Assembly (NCBI RefSeq): GCF_016864575.1
Contig: NZ_CP044125.1
Location: forward strand, 558,001-622,000
Length of the DNA stretch: 64,000 nt
Direction of reading: 5' to 3'
Origin: Rhizobium sp. BG4
Lineage (GTDB): Bacteria > Pseudomonadota > Alphaproteobacteria > Rhizobiales > Rhizobiaceae
Within the stretch, counting starts at the first letter, position 1; every line of letters starts with the position of its first letter. Positions 46,707 through 55,523 of this stretch are shown piece by piece. The notes under the pieces are model-generated. The model had not been told where the DNA came from and made no database searches. It saw nothing but the letters and a program-made list of their open reading frames with translations. The position numbers and the translations under genes were made by a program.

Positions 46707-48557
46707 ATGGGTAAGACAATCCGTTTGACGATGGCGCAGGCTGTTGCGCATTTCCTGAAGAAGCAGATGACCGTCATTGACGGCAAGAAGGTTCCGATCT
46801 TCGGCGGCGTCTGGGCGATCTTCGGCCATGGCAACGTGGCGGGCATGGGGGAAGCGCTCTATCAGGTGCGTGGCGAATTGCCGACCTATCGCGCCCATAA
46901 CGAACAGGGCATGGCGCATGCCGCGATCGCCTTTTCCAAGGCAAGCTTCCGCCAGCGCTTCATGGCCTGCACGACCTCGATCGGCCCCGGCGCACTGAAC
47001 ATGGTGACGGCTGCCGGTGTGGCGCATGTCAACCGCATTCCGGTTCTCTTCCTGCCCGGCGACGTCTTCGCCAACCGCGCGCCCGATCCGGTGCTGCAGC
47101 AGATCGAGGATTTCGGCGATGGCACTGTTTCGGCAAATGATGCCTTCCGCCCGGTGTCGCGCTATTTCGACCGCATCACCCGCCCGGAGCAGATCATCTC
47201 GGCGCTGAAGCGCGCCATGCAGGTGCTGACCGATCCGCTCGATTGCGGCCCGGTGACGCTGTCGCTCTGCCAGGACGTCCAGGCGGAAGCCTTCGACTAT
47301 CCGGAAAGCCTGTTCGAAGAGAAGGTCTGGTCTACCCGCAGACCGCAGCCGGATGCCGATGAGCTGGCTTCGGCGATCGCGCTGATCAAGACGGCCGAAA
47401 AGCCCGTCATCATCGCCGGTGGCGGCGTGCTCTATTCGCAGGCGACCAAGGAGCTCGCGGCCTTTGCGGATGCGCATGGCATTCCGGTTCTGCTGACCCA
47501 GGCCGGCAAGTCGGCGATCGACGAGCGCCACGCGCTGGCGCTCGGCTCCGTCGGCGTGACCGGCACGTCTGCCGCCAATGCGCTGGCTGAGGAGACCGAT
47601 CTCATCATCGCCGTCGGCACCCGCTGCCAGGACTTCACCACCGGCTCCTGGGCGCTGTTCAAGAACGACAAGCTGAAGATGCTCGGCCTCAACATCGCCG
47701 CCTACGACGCCGTCAAGCATGACGCGCAGCCGCTGGTCGCCGATGCCCGCGAAGGGCTGAAGGCACTGTCCAAGGGACTTTCCGGCTGGAAGGCGCCGGC
47801 AGCACTTGCCGAGAAGGCGACAAAGGAAAAGAACATCTGGATGGATGCTGCCAACAAGGCGATGGCCTCCACCAATGCGGCGTTCCCCTCCGACGCGCAG
47901 GTCATCGGCGCCGTGACGCGCTCGATCGAGCTCGAAAAGGCGATCGGCCTTTGCGCTGCGGGCGGTCTTCCCGGCGAAATGCACAAGCTGTGGCCGGCGA
48001 CGGCGCCGGGCAGCTATCACATGGAATATGGCTTCTCCTGCATGGGCTACGAGATCGCCGGCGGTCTCGGCGCCAAGCTGGCGCATCCCGAGAAGGAGGT
48101 CTTCGTCCTCGTCGGCGACGGCTCCTACATGATGCTGAATTCTGAGCTCGCGACCTCCGTCATGATGGGCCTGAAGGTCAACATCGTGCTGCTGGATAAC
48201 CGCGGCTACGGCTGCATCAACCGCCTGCAGATGGCAACCGGCGGCGCCAACTTCAACAACCTCCTGAAGGACTCCTATCACGAGGTCATGCCGGATATCG
48301 ACTTCCGCGCCCATGCCGAAGCGATGGGCGCCGTCGCCGTCAAGGTGTCCTCGATTGCCGAACTGGAAAAGGCGATCGCCGATTCGAAGAAGAACGACCG
48401 CACTTCGGTCTTCGTCATCGACACCGATCCGCTGATCACCACTGAGGCCGGCGGCCACTGGTGGGATGTCGCAGTTCCCGAAGTCAGCCCGCGCGGCGAG
48501 GTCAACAAGGCGCATGAGGCCTATCTGAAGGCCCGTGCGGCGCAGCGGGCTGGTTGA
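46707..48557 (+). CDS. iolD: 3D-(3,5/4)-trihydroxycyclohexane-1,2-dione acylhydrolase
   Basis: A 616-residue thiamine-diphosphate enzyme that opens the inositol ring to 5-deoxy-glucuronate. It has the acetolactate-synthase-like layout; the ThDP-binding motif GDGSYMMLNSELATSV is near residue 470, and the glutamate-bearing N-terminal AHNEQGMAHAAIAFSK is intact. GGGAGGA precedes the ATG at 46707. Part of the iolCDEB operon, after a family A element. Confidence 0.95.
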   Translation: MGKTIRLTMAQAVAHFLKKQMTVIDGKKVPIFGGVWAIFGHGNVAGMGEALYQVRGELPTYRAHNEQGMAHAAIAFSKASFRQRFMACTTSIGPGALNMVTAAGVAHVNRIPVLFLPGDVFANRAPDPVLQQIEDFGDGTVSANDAFRPVSRYFDRITRPEQIISALKRAMQVLTDPLDCGPVTLSLCQDVQAEAFDYPESLFEEKVWSTRRPQPDADELASAIALIKTAEKPVIIAGGGVLYSQATKELAAFADAHGIPVLLTQAGKSAIDERHALALGSVGVTGTSAANALAEETDLIIAVGTRCQDFTTGSWALFKNDKLKMLGLNIAAYDAVKHDAQPLVADAREGLKALSKGLSGWKAPAALAEKATKEKNIWMDAANKAMASTNAAFPSDAQVIGAVTRSIELEKAIGLCAAGGLPGEMHKLWPATAPGSYHMEYGFSCMGYEIAGGLGAKLAHPEKEVFVLVGDGSYMMLNSELATSVMMGLKVNIVLLDNRGYGCINRLQMATGGANFNNLLKDSYHEVMPDIDFRAHAEAMGAVAVKVSSIAELEKAIADSKKNDRTSVFVIDTDPLITTEAGGHWWDVAVPEVSPRGEVNKAHEAYLKARAAQRAG

Positions 48558-48571
48558 TTTGAGAGATTAGA

Positions 48572-48720
48572 GCCCGGAGCCCCCTCATCCGCCCTACGGG
48601 CACCTTCTCCCCGCTGGGGAGAAGGGAACGGAGGCGGCGCGGCAAATCCCTTCTCCCCTCGCGGAGAAGGTGCCGGCAGTCAGGTGCAAGTTTTGCACCG
48701 GGGATGAGGGGGCTCCGGGC
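48572..48720. repeat. Palindromic intergenic mosaic element, family C
   Basis: Left arm GAGCCCCCTCATCCGCCCTA to CACCTTCTCCCC, right arm CTTCTCCCCTCGCGGAGAAG to GGATGAGGGGGCTC. Here the right arm holds a small extra hairpin, GGTGCAAGTTTTGCACC (about 48683-48699), where the copy at 26352 has one in its left arm. It fills the iolD-iolE gap. Confidence 0.85.
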
Positions 48721-48755
48721 TCACCGATTTAAAAGAATGACGAGGAGAATTTGCA

Positions 48756-49676
48756 ATGAAGGCCAAACTCGGCATGTCGCCCATCGCATGGTGGAACGAC
48801 GATCTTCCTGAGCTCAGCGACGACGTGTCCCTCGAAGAATGCCTGCGCCAGTCGCGCAGTGCAGGCTTCACCGGCATGGAACAGGGCCGCCGCTTCCCGA
48901 ACAATCCCGGCGAGATGCTGCCGATCCTGCGCGCCGCCGACGTGACGCTCTGCGGCGGCTGGTTCTCCGGCACGCTCGTCAACGAGGAACTTGCGGCCAA
49001 CAAGGATCGCATCGCGCCGATGATCGAGCTGTTCAAGGCCGTCAACGCGCCCTGCATCGTCTATGGCGAAGTCGGCCGCTCGATCCAGGGCGACCGCTCC
49101 AAGCCGCTCGCCACCAAGCCGCGCCTTTCCGATGACGAGATGAAGGCCTATGGCCGCCGCGTCACCGAATTCGGCGAATGGTGCGCCGATCAGGGCATGC
49201 CGCTCTCCTATCACCACCACATGGCGGCCGTAGTCGAGACCGAACCGGAACTCGACGCCTTCATGAAGAATTCGGGCGCCGGCATTCCGCTGCTGCTCGA
49301 TGCCGGGCATCTGGCGTTTGCCGGCGGCGACGTGCTGCGCGCCATCAACAATCACCACGCCCGCATCAACCACGTTCACGTCAAGGACATCCGGAAGCCT
49401 GTCGTCGACGGTCTCGACCGCAGCAGGCAGTCGTTCCTCGACGCGGTGGCGCTCGGCGCCTTCACGGTTCCCGGCGATGGCTCGCTCGATTTCGCCGCAA
49501 TCGTCCAGCGTCTTGCCGACCACGGCTACGAAGGCTGGTTCGTCGTCGAGGCCGAGCAGGATCCGCGCAAGGCACCGCCGCAGAAGATGGCCGAGATCGG
49601 CCATGCCGAACTGATGCGGGTGATGACGGCGGCCGGTTACACGGTCGAGACGGAAGGTTTCCCGAAGGGGGCTTGA
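48756..49676 (+). CDS. iolE: Myo-inosose-2 dehydratase
   Basis: A 306-residue TIM-barrel enzyme (xylose-isomerase-like) that dehydrates 2-keto-myo-inositol. KLGMSPIAWWNDDLPEL at the N-terminus and the metal-site motifs SYHHHMAAVVE, LLDAGHLAF and HVHVKD-like (NHVHVKDIRKP) are clear. GACGAGGAG precedes the start. Third gene of the iol operon. Confidence 0.95.
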   Translation: MKAKLGMSPIAWWNDDLPELSDDVSLEECLRQSRSAGFTGMEQGRRFPNNPGEMLPILRAADVTLCGGWFSGTLVNEELAANKDRIAPMIELFKAVNAPCIVYGEVGRSIQGDRSKPLATKPRLSDDEMKAYGRRVTEFGEWCADQGMPLSYHHHMAAVVETEPELDAFMKNSGAGIPLLLDAGHLAFAGGDVLRAINNHHARINHVHVKDIRKPVVDGLDRSRQSFLDAVALGAFTVPGDGSLDFAAIVQRLADHGYEGWFVVEAEQDPRKAPPQKMAEIGHAELMRVMTAAGYTVETEGFPKGA

Positions 49677-49699
49677 ACGCGAGAGCCGTGGGGCGTGAT

Positions 49700-49850
49700 A
49701 CCCCCCTCTGCCCTGCCGGGCATCTCCCCCACAAGGGGGGAGATCGACTCGCAGGCAGGTTTTCGCCAGACAATGAGAGTAGAGCGAGTGGCCGCCCCTA
49801 GATGATCTCCTCCCTTGTGGGGGAGATGTCCGGCAGGACAGAGGGGGTGG
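49700..49850. repeat. Palindromic intergenic mosaic element, family B (copy 2)
   Basis: Arms CCCCCCTCTGCCCTGCCGGG to CATCTCCCCCACAAGG, and TCCCTTGTGGGGGAGATGTC to CAGAGGGGG, match the pair at 2671-2826 but have picked up several changes in the right arm (GTCCGGCAGGACAG). It fills the iolE-iolB gap. Confidence 0.85.
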
Positions 49851-49887
49851 GCGCACCCTCAGTTCATAAGATCGAGGAGAAACACCA

Positions 49888-50682
49888 ATGCCAAACCTCA
49901 AGGTAAAACCCTCCGGCACCAGCGGCCGCGTCACGCATGTGACGCCTGAAAGCGCCGGCTGGACCTATGTCGGTTTCGACATGCACCGGCTGAAACCCGG
50001 CGAGACCGTGTCCGGCGAGACCGGTGAGCGCGAGGTCTGCCTCGTCTGGGTCAGCGGTAAGGGCAAGGCATCTTCAGGCACCCGCGATTTCGGCACGCTC
50101 GGCGAGCGCATGAGCCCGTTCGACGGTGCGCCGCACGCCCTTTATATTCCGATGGAATCGGCCTGGTCGGTGACGGCCGAGACCGATCTCGAGCTTGCCG
50201 TCTGCTCGGCCCCCGGCGGTGGCACCTATGAGGCGAAGGCGATCCCGCCGGGCACGCATCCGGCGCTGACCCGCGGCAAGGGCACCAATGTCCGCTACGT
50301 CAACAACATCATGCCGGAAGACGATGCATCGGCGCACTCGCTGCTCGTCGTCGAGGTGATCACGCCGGGTGGACACACCTCTTCCTATCCACCGCACAAG
50401 CACGACCAGGACAATCTGCCGAACGAGAGCTTTCTGGAAGAGACCTATTACCACCGTCTCAACCCGCCGCAGGGCTTCGGCTTCCAGCGCGTCTATACCG
50501 ACGACCGGTCGCTCGACGAGGCCATGGTGCTCGAAGACGGCGATGTGACGCTGGTGCCGAAGGGCTACCACCCCTGCGCCGCAACGCATGGCTACGACCT
50601 CTACTATCTGAACGTCATGGCCGGTCCGAAGCGCGTGTGGAAATTCTACAATGCGCCGGAGCACGAGTGGCTGCTGAAATAA
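49888..50682 (+). CDS. iolB: 5-deoxy-glucuronate isomerase
   Basis: A 264-residue bicupin that converts 5-deoxy-glucuronate to 5-dehydro-2-deoxygluconate, the substrate of IolC. Cupin metal ligands appear in SSYPPHKHDQD and the later GYHPCAATHGYDLYYLNVM. Fourth gene of the iol operon; GAGGAGAAAC precedes the ATG. Closes the known enzyme set C-D-E-B; iolA and a classical idhA are not in the window. Confidence 0.95.
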   Translation: MPNLKVKPSGTSGRVTHVTPESAGWTYVGFDMHRLKPGETVSGETGEREVCLVWVSGKGKASSGTRDFGTLGERMSPFDGAPHALYIPMESAWSVTAETDLELAVCSAPGGGTYEAKAIPPGTHPALTRGKGTNVRYVNNIMPEDDASAHSLLVVEVITPGGHTSSYPPHKHDQDNLPNESFLEETYYHRLNPPQGFGFQRVYTDDRSLDEAMVLEDGDVTLVPKGYHPCAATHGYDLYYLNVMAGPKRVWKFYNAPEHEWLLK

Positions 50683-50773
50683 TCTGCCGCTCGATCGCTA
50701 AATAATCTGACAGCGGGCGAGCCGTGCACATGGTTGACTGCCTCCATCGAAACAACAGCGATGGAGCAATATC

Positions 50774-51001
50774 ATGCACGGCTCGACCACCCTCCTTTCC
50801 GGCCGCGACGGCCGCCTGCCGCAGATGGCGCAATCGCGCCTGCTGGCCATTCTCCTCTCCTTCTATCGCTGGACGGCGCGCAAGCTCAGGGAGCGGCGCA
50901 ACCTCAATGCCGTCATGGAACTCTCCGATGCGCAGCTGAAGGATATAGGGCTTTCGCGCTACCAGACCGAAAGTGACGTGCACGTCTATTGCCGCGACTG
51001 A
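50774..51001 (+). CDS. DUF1127 small protein
   Basis: A 75-residue protein with a C-terminal DUF1127 (YjiS-like) motif, roughly LNAVMELSDAQLKDIGLSRY. In alphaproteobacteria small DUF1127 proteins are often RNA-interacting or phosphate-metabolism regulators, but the N-terminal 30 residues here are unusual and no role is known. It lies 91 bp after iolB and 38 bp before the AraC-type gene. Confidence 0.85.
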   Translation: MHGSTTLLSGRDGRLPQMAQSRLLAILLSFYRWTARKLRERRNLNAVMELSDAQLKDIGLSRYQTESDVHVYCRD

Positions 51002-51039
51002 ACTGTGCTAGTGTGCCTTTCCAATCTCCGGATGATGTG

Positions 51040-51876
51040 ATGCCGCAATTTTCGACAGCGCTGCTTTTGAAGACGGACACCGTCGCCATCCGCGACGTTG
51101 TCTGCAATGGCGAATGCCGTCATCGCAGCGGCGAGGAATGCGCCCACAAGACCAGCCTGGTCTATCCCTATCGCGGCGTCTTCATGCGCCATGTCGGGCG
51201 CAACGATACGGTGGCGGAAGCCAACCAGATGCTGTTCTTCAATGCCGGCCAGGGCTACCAGATCAGCCACCCCGTCGATGGCGGCGATGCCTGCATCGAT
51301 CTGTCCGTCGACGATGCCCTGCTTGCCGAACTCGCGCCCCGTGACCAGATCCAGGCGGGCGAGCTTTTCGGCTTCCGCCGCCAGCGCCGCCGGATCGATC
51401 CGCGGGCGCAGGCGCTCGTCGCGCTCCTCCGTCACGGGTTGCGCCAGAATGCGGCCGAGACGCTGGAAGCGGAAACGCTGGCGCTGACGCTCGTGCGCCG
51501 CTCGCTCGGCGAACGGACCTCGCATGCGGCAGCCGCGACCACCGGGCGGCAGAAGCTCGTCGATCGCGCCAAGCTGGTGCTCTCCTCCGATCTCGCAAGG
51601 CGTTGGACGCTGGCGGAAATCGCCACCGAAGTCGGCGTCTCGCCCGTCTATCTCACGCAGGTTTTCCAGCAGGTGGAGGCGACGCCGCTCTATCGCTATC
51701 AGCTGCGGCTGCGGCTTGCCCGGGCGCTTGATCTGCTCGGCCAGTACGACGACCTAACGGCGCTCGGGCTCGATCTCGGCTTTTCCAGCCACAGCCATTT
51801 CACCTCCTCCTTCCGCCAGGCCTATGGCCAGACGCCGGGCGAATTCCAGCGTGCGGCACGGCTTCGTCCGCGATAA
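51040..51876 (+). CDS. AraC-family transcription regulator
   Basis: A 278-residue regulator with a C-terminal AraC HTH pair (about 180-275; WTLAEIATEVGVSPVYLTQVF, LDLGFSSHSHFTSSFRQAYG). The N-terminal domain is not a standard sugar cupin; it has a cysteine-rich start CNGECRHRSGEECAHK that might bind a metal or thiol. The start at 51040 is chosen over an upstream frame that overlaps the DUF1127 gene. A Cys-rich mini-protein follows 87 bp later. Confidence 0.85.
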   Translation: MPQFSTALLLKTDTVAIRDVVCNGECRHRSGEECAHKTSLVYPYRGVFMRHVGRNDTVAEANQMLFFNAGQGYQISHPVDGGDACIDLSVDDALLAELAPRDQIQAGELFGFRRQRRRIDPRAQALVALLRHGLRQNAAETLEAETLALTLVRRSLGERTSHAAAATTGRQKLVDRAKLVLSSDLARRWTLAEIATEVGVSPVYLTQVFQQVEATPLYRYQLRLRLARALDLLGQYDDLTALGLDLGFSSHSHFTSSFRQAYGQTPGEFQRAARLRPR

Positions 51877-51963
51877 GTCGCTAAAGAATTCGACAGCGAG
51901 GCCGGTGCCTCCGGTGGTTCTATGGTCCTGTCCCGAACGGGATCACCAACGGAGGATCGGACG

Positions 51964-52119
51964 ATGAAGAAGACCACATGCGCCGCCTGCGACTGCGAAC
52001 TCGGCCACGACGCCATCAGCGTCAAGCTCGGCGGCACGACCGTCGAAGTCTGCTGCGAGGAATGCGCCAAGGCGCTGAAGGAGGCCGATACGGCGGCGAC
52101 GGCGGGCAAGAAGGACTGA
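51964..52119 (+). CDS. Cys-rich mini-protein (51 aa)
   Basis: A short acidic protein with CAACDCELGHDA and VEVCCEECAKAL: six cysteines, arranged CxxCxC and CCxxC, near the size of a small metal-binding (TRASH- or YHS-like) domain. GGAGGA lies before the ATG. Its place after an AraC-type gene that is itself Cys-rich suggests a metal or thiol link, but this is inference. Confidence 0.75.
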   Translation: MKKTTCAACDCELGHDAISVKLGGTTVEVCCEECAKALKEADTAATAGKKD

Positions 52120-52134
52120 GGGTAAGGCCCTCGC

Positions 52135-52276
52135 CCCCTCATTCCTGTGCCCTTAGGGCTGCGCCCACGGGATGTCACAGGAATCCAGCCGCCGTGCGTC
52201 TGCGCGGCGAGAAGAGTCTTTCCTGCCAAGGACTTGGGCAGGCTGGATCCCTGTGACGAGCACAGGGGATGAGGGT
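52135..52276. repeat. Palindromic intergenic mosaic element, family D
   Basis: Outer arms CCCCTCATTCCTGTG and CACAGGGGATGAGGG pair; inner segments GTCACAGGAATCCAGCC and GGCTGGATCCCTGTGAC pair too, giving a nested palindrome with a short centre. A half copy joins a family C element at 59053-59086. It lies between two converging genes. Confidence 0.8.
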
Positions 52277-52331
52277 GGGTGGGGTGAGCGCTACAACACC
52301 TCGCCGACCGCCTTCTCGGGCAGCACCCTAT

Positions 52332-53699
52332 TCACACCGGCAACAACCCATACCGCCACCCCATCCGCCGCGCATTCCGCGCGAGCACCGCAAAGGCGAG
52401 CATGAACATGCAGGCTTCGGCGAAGACCGGGACCATCCAGATGCCCATCTCGCCGAAGGCGTGCGGCAGGAGGAAGGTCAGCGGCAGGGTGAAGAGATAG
52501 GCGCGCGACAGGCCGAAGATCGCCGCCCGTCTGGCATCGCCGATCGCCTGGAAATAGCCGGACAGCACGATCATCTGGCCGAACAGGAAATAGGCGCCGA
52601 CAGTCCAGGGCAGGATGCGGGACACTTCGGCGATGACGACGGGGTCGGCGACGAAGATGTGGCCGAGGCGCGTTGCCGAGAGTTCGACGATCAGTTCGAC
52701 GCCGGCGCAATAGACGAGCGCCGAGATCAGCGCGATCTGCAGGCTGCGGCCGACGCGATCGCTAAGCCCCGCCCCGTAGTTATTGCCCGCGATCGTCTGG
52801 AAGGCGATGTTGAGGCCGAGCAGCGGCAGGTAGGCGACGGTCATGACGCGGGTGATGATGCCGTAGGCGCCGACGGTCGCGACATAATCCCCCTCGCCCC
52901 AGATCGACAGGTTGAAGATGACGGCGGCCGAGCAGAGCGAGATGCCGATGAAGCCGAGGCTCATCGGCGCGCCGAGCGCCAGGATCGGCTTCCAGTCCGA
53001 GAGCGGGAAGCCTGTGGCCGGCCGCAGCGCCGCGGCGTTTCGCCAGCGGTAGACGAGCACCGCGATCAGGCAGATCGCCTGCGCCAGCACCGAGCCGAGC
53101 GCCGAGCCGGCAACGCCCCAATGCAGGATCGCCATGAAGAACCAGTTGGCGGCGATGTTGAGGGCGGATGCCGCCAGCATGACAAGCGTCATGAAGCCGA
53201 TCCGTCCTTCGCTGCGCAACGCATCGATATTGAGCGACAGGAAGAAGGCGACGGGTGCTGCGCCCACCATGATGCCCATGAAGGTGCGGGCGTTTTCGGC
53301 GACGGCGAGATCGCCTGCCGCCGCATTGCCGACGATGCGCCAGCCGACGCTCCAGTAGATCAGGTTGACGATGAGGACGACGGCGATCGCCAGGGCATGG
53401 GCGGCCGCGAAGGTGCGGCGCGCGGCATCGCGGTTACCGGCGCCGAGCTCGCGGGCGAGAATGCTCGCCATGCCGTTCGAGACGAGCGATTGCAGCGCCA
53501 CGACCATCATCAGGCCGGGGAAGATCAGGGTGACGGCCGAAAGTGCCCCGGCGCCGACATAGGCGCCGAGGAAATAGGCGTCCACCACGGCAAACAGGCC
53601 GTTGATGGTGGTGATGAGAATGATCGGCGCTGCCGTGCGGGCAAAGACCCTGGGCAGCGGCGCGGTCAGAAACGGATTGGTTGCGGATACGGGTTTCAT
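52332..53699 (-). CDS. MATE-family multidrug efflux transporter
   Basis: A 455-residue cation-coupled exporter with about twelve transmembrane helices in two repeats. The N-terminal segment (AAPIILITTINGLFAVVDAYFLG) and mid-repeat motif (LGAPMSLGFIGISLCSAAVI) fit the MATE family. Its substrate is not known. Divergently placed nothing; the next minus-strand gene lies 29 bp upstream. Confidence 0.88.
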   Translation of the reverse strand: MKPVSATNPFLTAPLPRVFARTAAPIILITTINGLFAVVDAYFLGAYVGAGALSAVTLIFPGLMMVVALQSLVSNGMASILARELGAGNRDAARRTFAAAHALAIAVVLIVNLIYWSVGWRIVGNAAAGDLAVAENARTFMGIMVGAAPVAFFLSLNIDALRSEGRIGFMTLVMLAASALNIAANWFFMAILHWGVAGSALGSVLAQAICLIAVLVYRWRNAAALRPATGFPLSDWKPILALGAPMSLGFIGISLCSAAVIFNLSIWGEGDYVATVGAYGIITRVMTVAYLPLLGLNIAFQTIAGNNYGAGLSDRVGRSLQIALISALVYCAGVELIVELSATRLGHIFVADPVVIAEVSRILPWTVGAYFLFGQMIVLSGYFQAIGDARRAAIFGLSRAYLFTLPLTFLLPHAFGEMGIWMVPVFAEACMFMLAFAVLARNARRMGWRYGLLPV

Positions 53700-53728
53700 C
53701 GATGGAGTCCGGCTATCGAAATGAATGA

Positions 53729-54166
53729 TCAGATGTCGAGGACGAGCTGCGGCAGACCGTTCGAGGTCTTGCGCGGCGAGATGCCGTTGCCGTCCACCTG
53801 CGCGTTGATGCGCTGGCGGAAGGCCGAGAAGCTCTCGAAGGTCACGACATCGACGGGTTCGTCGAAATGGATGGTGATGTTGTGCAGCCCGCCATTGGTC
53901 TGCGCCAGCGCCAGGATCCGGCCCGAGAAGGGCTGGTTCAGATAGCGGCCGCGCACCTGCGCCCCGACCGAAAGGAGCGAGACAGGCTCGGCATTCGGGC
54001 GGGTGGCGAGCGCTGAGAGCGTGTTCCAGTCACGCGCGCCATATTGCTGGGCAATGAGTTCGAGCGCGGCGCTATGGGAGAGCGCACTGCCGCGGGCTTC
54101 CATGGCCTGGCGCAGGCGTTTCGCCTGAGCCTTCAGCTCGTCGATGGATGGATAGGTCGTCGTCAC
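53729..54166 (-). CDS. Glyoxalase-related protein (Glyoxalase_8 N-terminal-like)
   Basis: A 145-residue protein with a small helical N-terminus (SIDELKAQAKRLRQAMEARG) and GARDWNTLSALA, as in the Glyoxalase_8/glyoxalase-superfamily small proteins. The C-terminal half is beta-rich. Metal ligands of true glyoxalases are not evident. It lies upstream of the MATE gene on the same strand, with a 29-bp gap that would allow cotranscription. Confidence 0.65.
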   Translation of the reverse strand: MTTTYPSIDELKAQAKRLRQAMEARGSALSHSAALELIAQQYGARDWNTLSALATRPNAEPVSLLSVGAQVRGRYLNQPFSGRILALAQTNGGLHNITIHFDEPVDVVTFESFSAFRQRINAQVDGNGISPRKTSNGLPQLVLDI

Positions 54167-54504
54167 AGGTTCAGCCTTTCGGAAGGCATGCCATTATCGA
54201 CTGTGAATGGGAGCTCGCATTGCCGTCAGTCAGCATGCACCGGATGGCCGTGACTATGAAAACGAGGCTTCACCATGGACTTTCATCCGCGAGCGGCCGG
54301 TGCCTCGAACCGCCTTCTGTATGTGGGAAAGCGGCTTTCCTGTCAAGAATGCCCCATAATGACCACGCGCGGCGGGGCATAACCACCGGAAACAAAGCGC
54401 TTTTTGCCGCCAGCCACGCATAAGGCTCAAAATTTACCAATGCTTTTCAGAACTTATCAGCATTCGCGTGTTACATTTCAATCATACAACCAGCGGAGGC
54501 TGAC
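54167..54504. other. Intergenic region before the first PilZ-like gene
   Basis: 338 bp between the divergent glyoxalase-like and PilZ-like genes. It is of mixed composition, AT-richer near 54420-54490 where the promoter probably lies. No credible ORF, RNA gene or palindromic element was seen. Confidence 0.6.
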
Positions 54505-54849
54505 GTGGCCTTTCAGATGCACCTCAATGACGGCAACCAGGAGCAATCCTACCGAGACTTCACTCTGGACCGGCCCGGCAAGATTATCTTCGTCGGCCAC
54601 CATCTCAGCACCGGCACGCAGGTGCGCTGCCTGATCCGCACGATCAATCTCGGCGGCGCGGTGCTGGAAGTGAGCCCTTCGGTGGAGATGCCCAACCACT
54701 TCTTCCTCGAAATCCTCGGCATCCACGACGAGATCGGCTCGACCGTCGTCAAGCGAGAGGGCGACCTGGTGACGATCAGCTTCAACATGCTGATCAATGC
54801 GGAATTCCTGCACCATGTCCTGCGCCTGAGCTTCGAAACCGGCGTCTAA
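54505..54849 (+). CDS. PilZ-like protein with degenerate c-di-GMP motif
   Basis: A 114-residue single-domain protein with a GTG start just after GGAGG. Its order of strands matches the other PilZ-like protein at 56080 (DRPGKIIFVG against NRPARIIAVR; FFLEILGI against YYLNILGL). The second PilZ motif here is TINLGGAV, lacking the Ser of (D/N)xSxxG, and the arginine motif is altered, so c-di-GMP binding is doubtful. May be an adaptor instead. Confidence 0.75.
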   Translation: MAFQMHLNDGNQEQSYRDFTLDRPGKIIFVGHHLSTGTQVRCLIRTINLGGAVLEVSPSVEMPNHFFLEILGIHDEIGSTVVKREGDLVTISFNMLINAEFLHHVLRLSFETGV

Positions 54850-54914
54850 CTTCCCCTAAACGAAATACGGGCAGCCCCGGCTGCCCGCATGTTACATGGC
54901 CTCGAGATATCCGG

Positions 54915-55361
54915 TTACGCTGCCAGATGCCGCTCGATCTGGTCGACCGGCAGGTTGGTGTAGTCCTTGGCGACTTCGGCGGAGATCGCGGCCTGCGCGT
55001 CGGCGCTCAGCACCGGGCGCAGCGTCCCCAGCGCACGCGGCGGGGCGACGAGGACGATGCGGCGGGCATCCTTCCGGTGCACAAGATCGTCCATCTTGGC
55101 GGCAACCTGCTTCAGAAACTCGGCTTCGGCCTGTGCCTGCCAGTCTGTCTGCTCGATCGCGCTGCCGCTCAGTCCGTCGGGCGCATAGGAGCGGCCCGGC
55201 TTGTCGGTGCCGAGTTCGCGTGTCGGTGCGCTCGGTTGCGTCAGGGTTTCCTGCACCTGCAGATTCATGATCTGCGCGTCACCGGCATTCTGCATGAACA
55301 GCGCCTTCGCGCCATCGCAGACCACAACCCAAGATTCCCAAGGCACTCTGATGTCGGCCAT
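54915..55361 (-). CDS. Host-attachment family protein (PF10116)
   Basis: A 148-residue cytosolic protein matching the family named from an Agrobacterium gene required for attachment to host cells. Typical features are VVVCDGAKALFMQNAG near the N-terminus, an RxYAPDG segment (GRSYAPDGLSGSAIEQ) and LVAPPRALGTLRPVLS. The start at 55361 follows AAGAGGAAAG; the longer frame (MRRFAASANN) is rejected. The name reflects one study; the molecular role is unknown. Confidence 0.85.
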   Translation of the reverse strand: MADIRVPWESWVVVCDGAKALFMQNAGDAQIMNLQVQETLTQPSAPTRELGTDKPGRSYAPDGLSGSAIEQTDWQAQAEAEFLKQVAAKMDDLVHRKDARRIVLVAPPRALGTLRPVLSADAQAAISAEVAKDYTNLPVDQIERHLAA

Positions 55362-55523
55362 TTGTCTTTCCTCTTGATTGTTTGCTGAAGCGGCAAAGCG
55401 CCTCATCGACTAGGGCAAAACGTGCAGGAATTGAAAGAGTTCGCGCGCCGGGCGCATAAATCGATTCACGCAGGCAATCCAATTTGTGAACGGCGCGTAG
55501 AGACCAGCAAAAGGAGAGACGCC

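Noticed and set aside
46353..48515. A 720-codon minus-strand ORF opposite iolD
   Set aside because: It runs through a palindromic element and the iolC end, and the protein has no family features.
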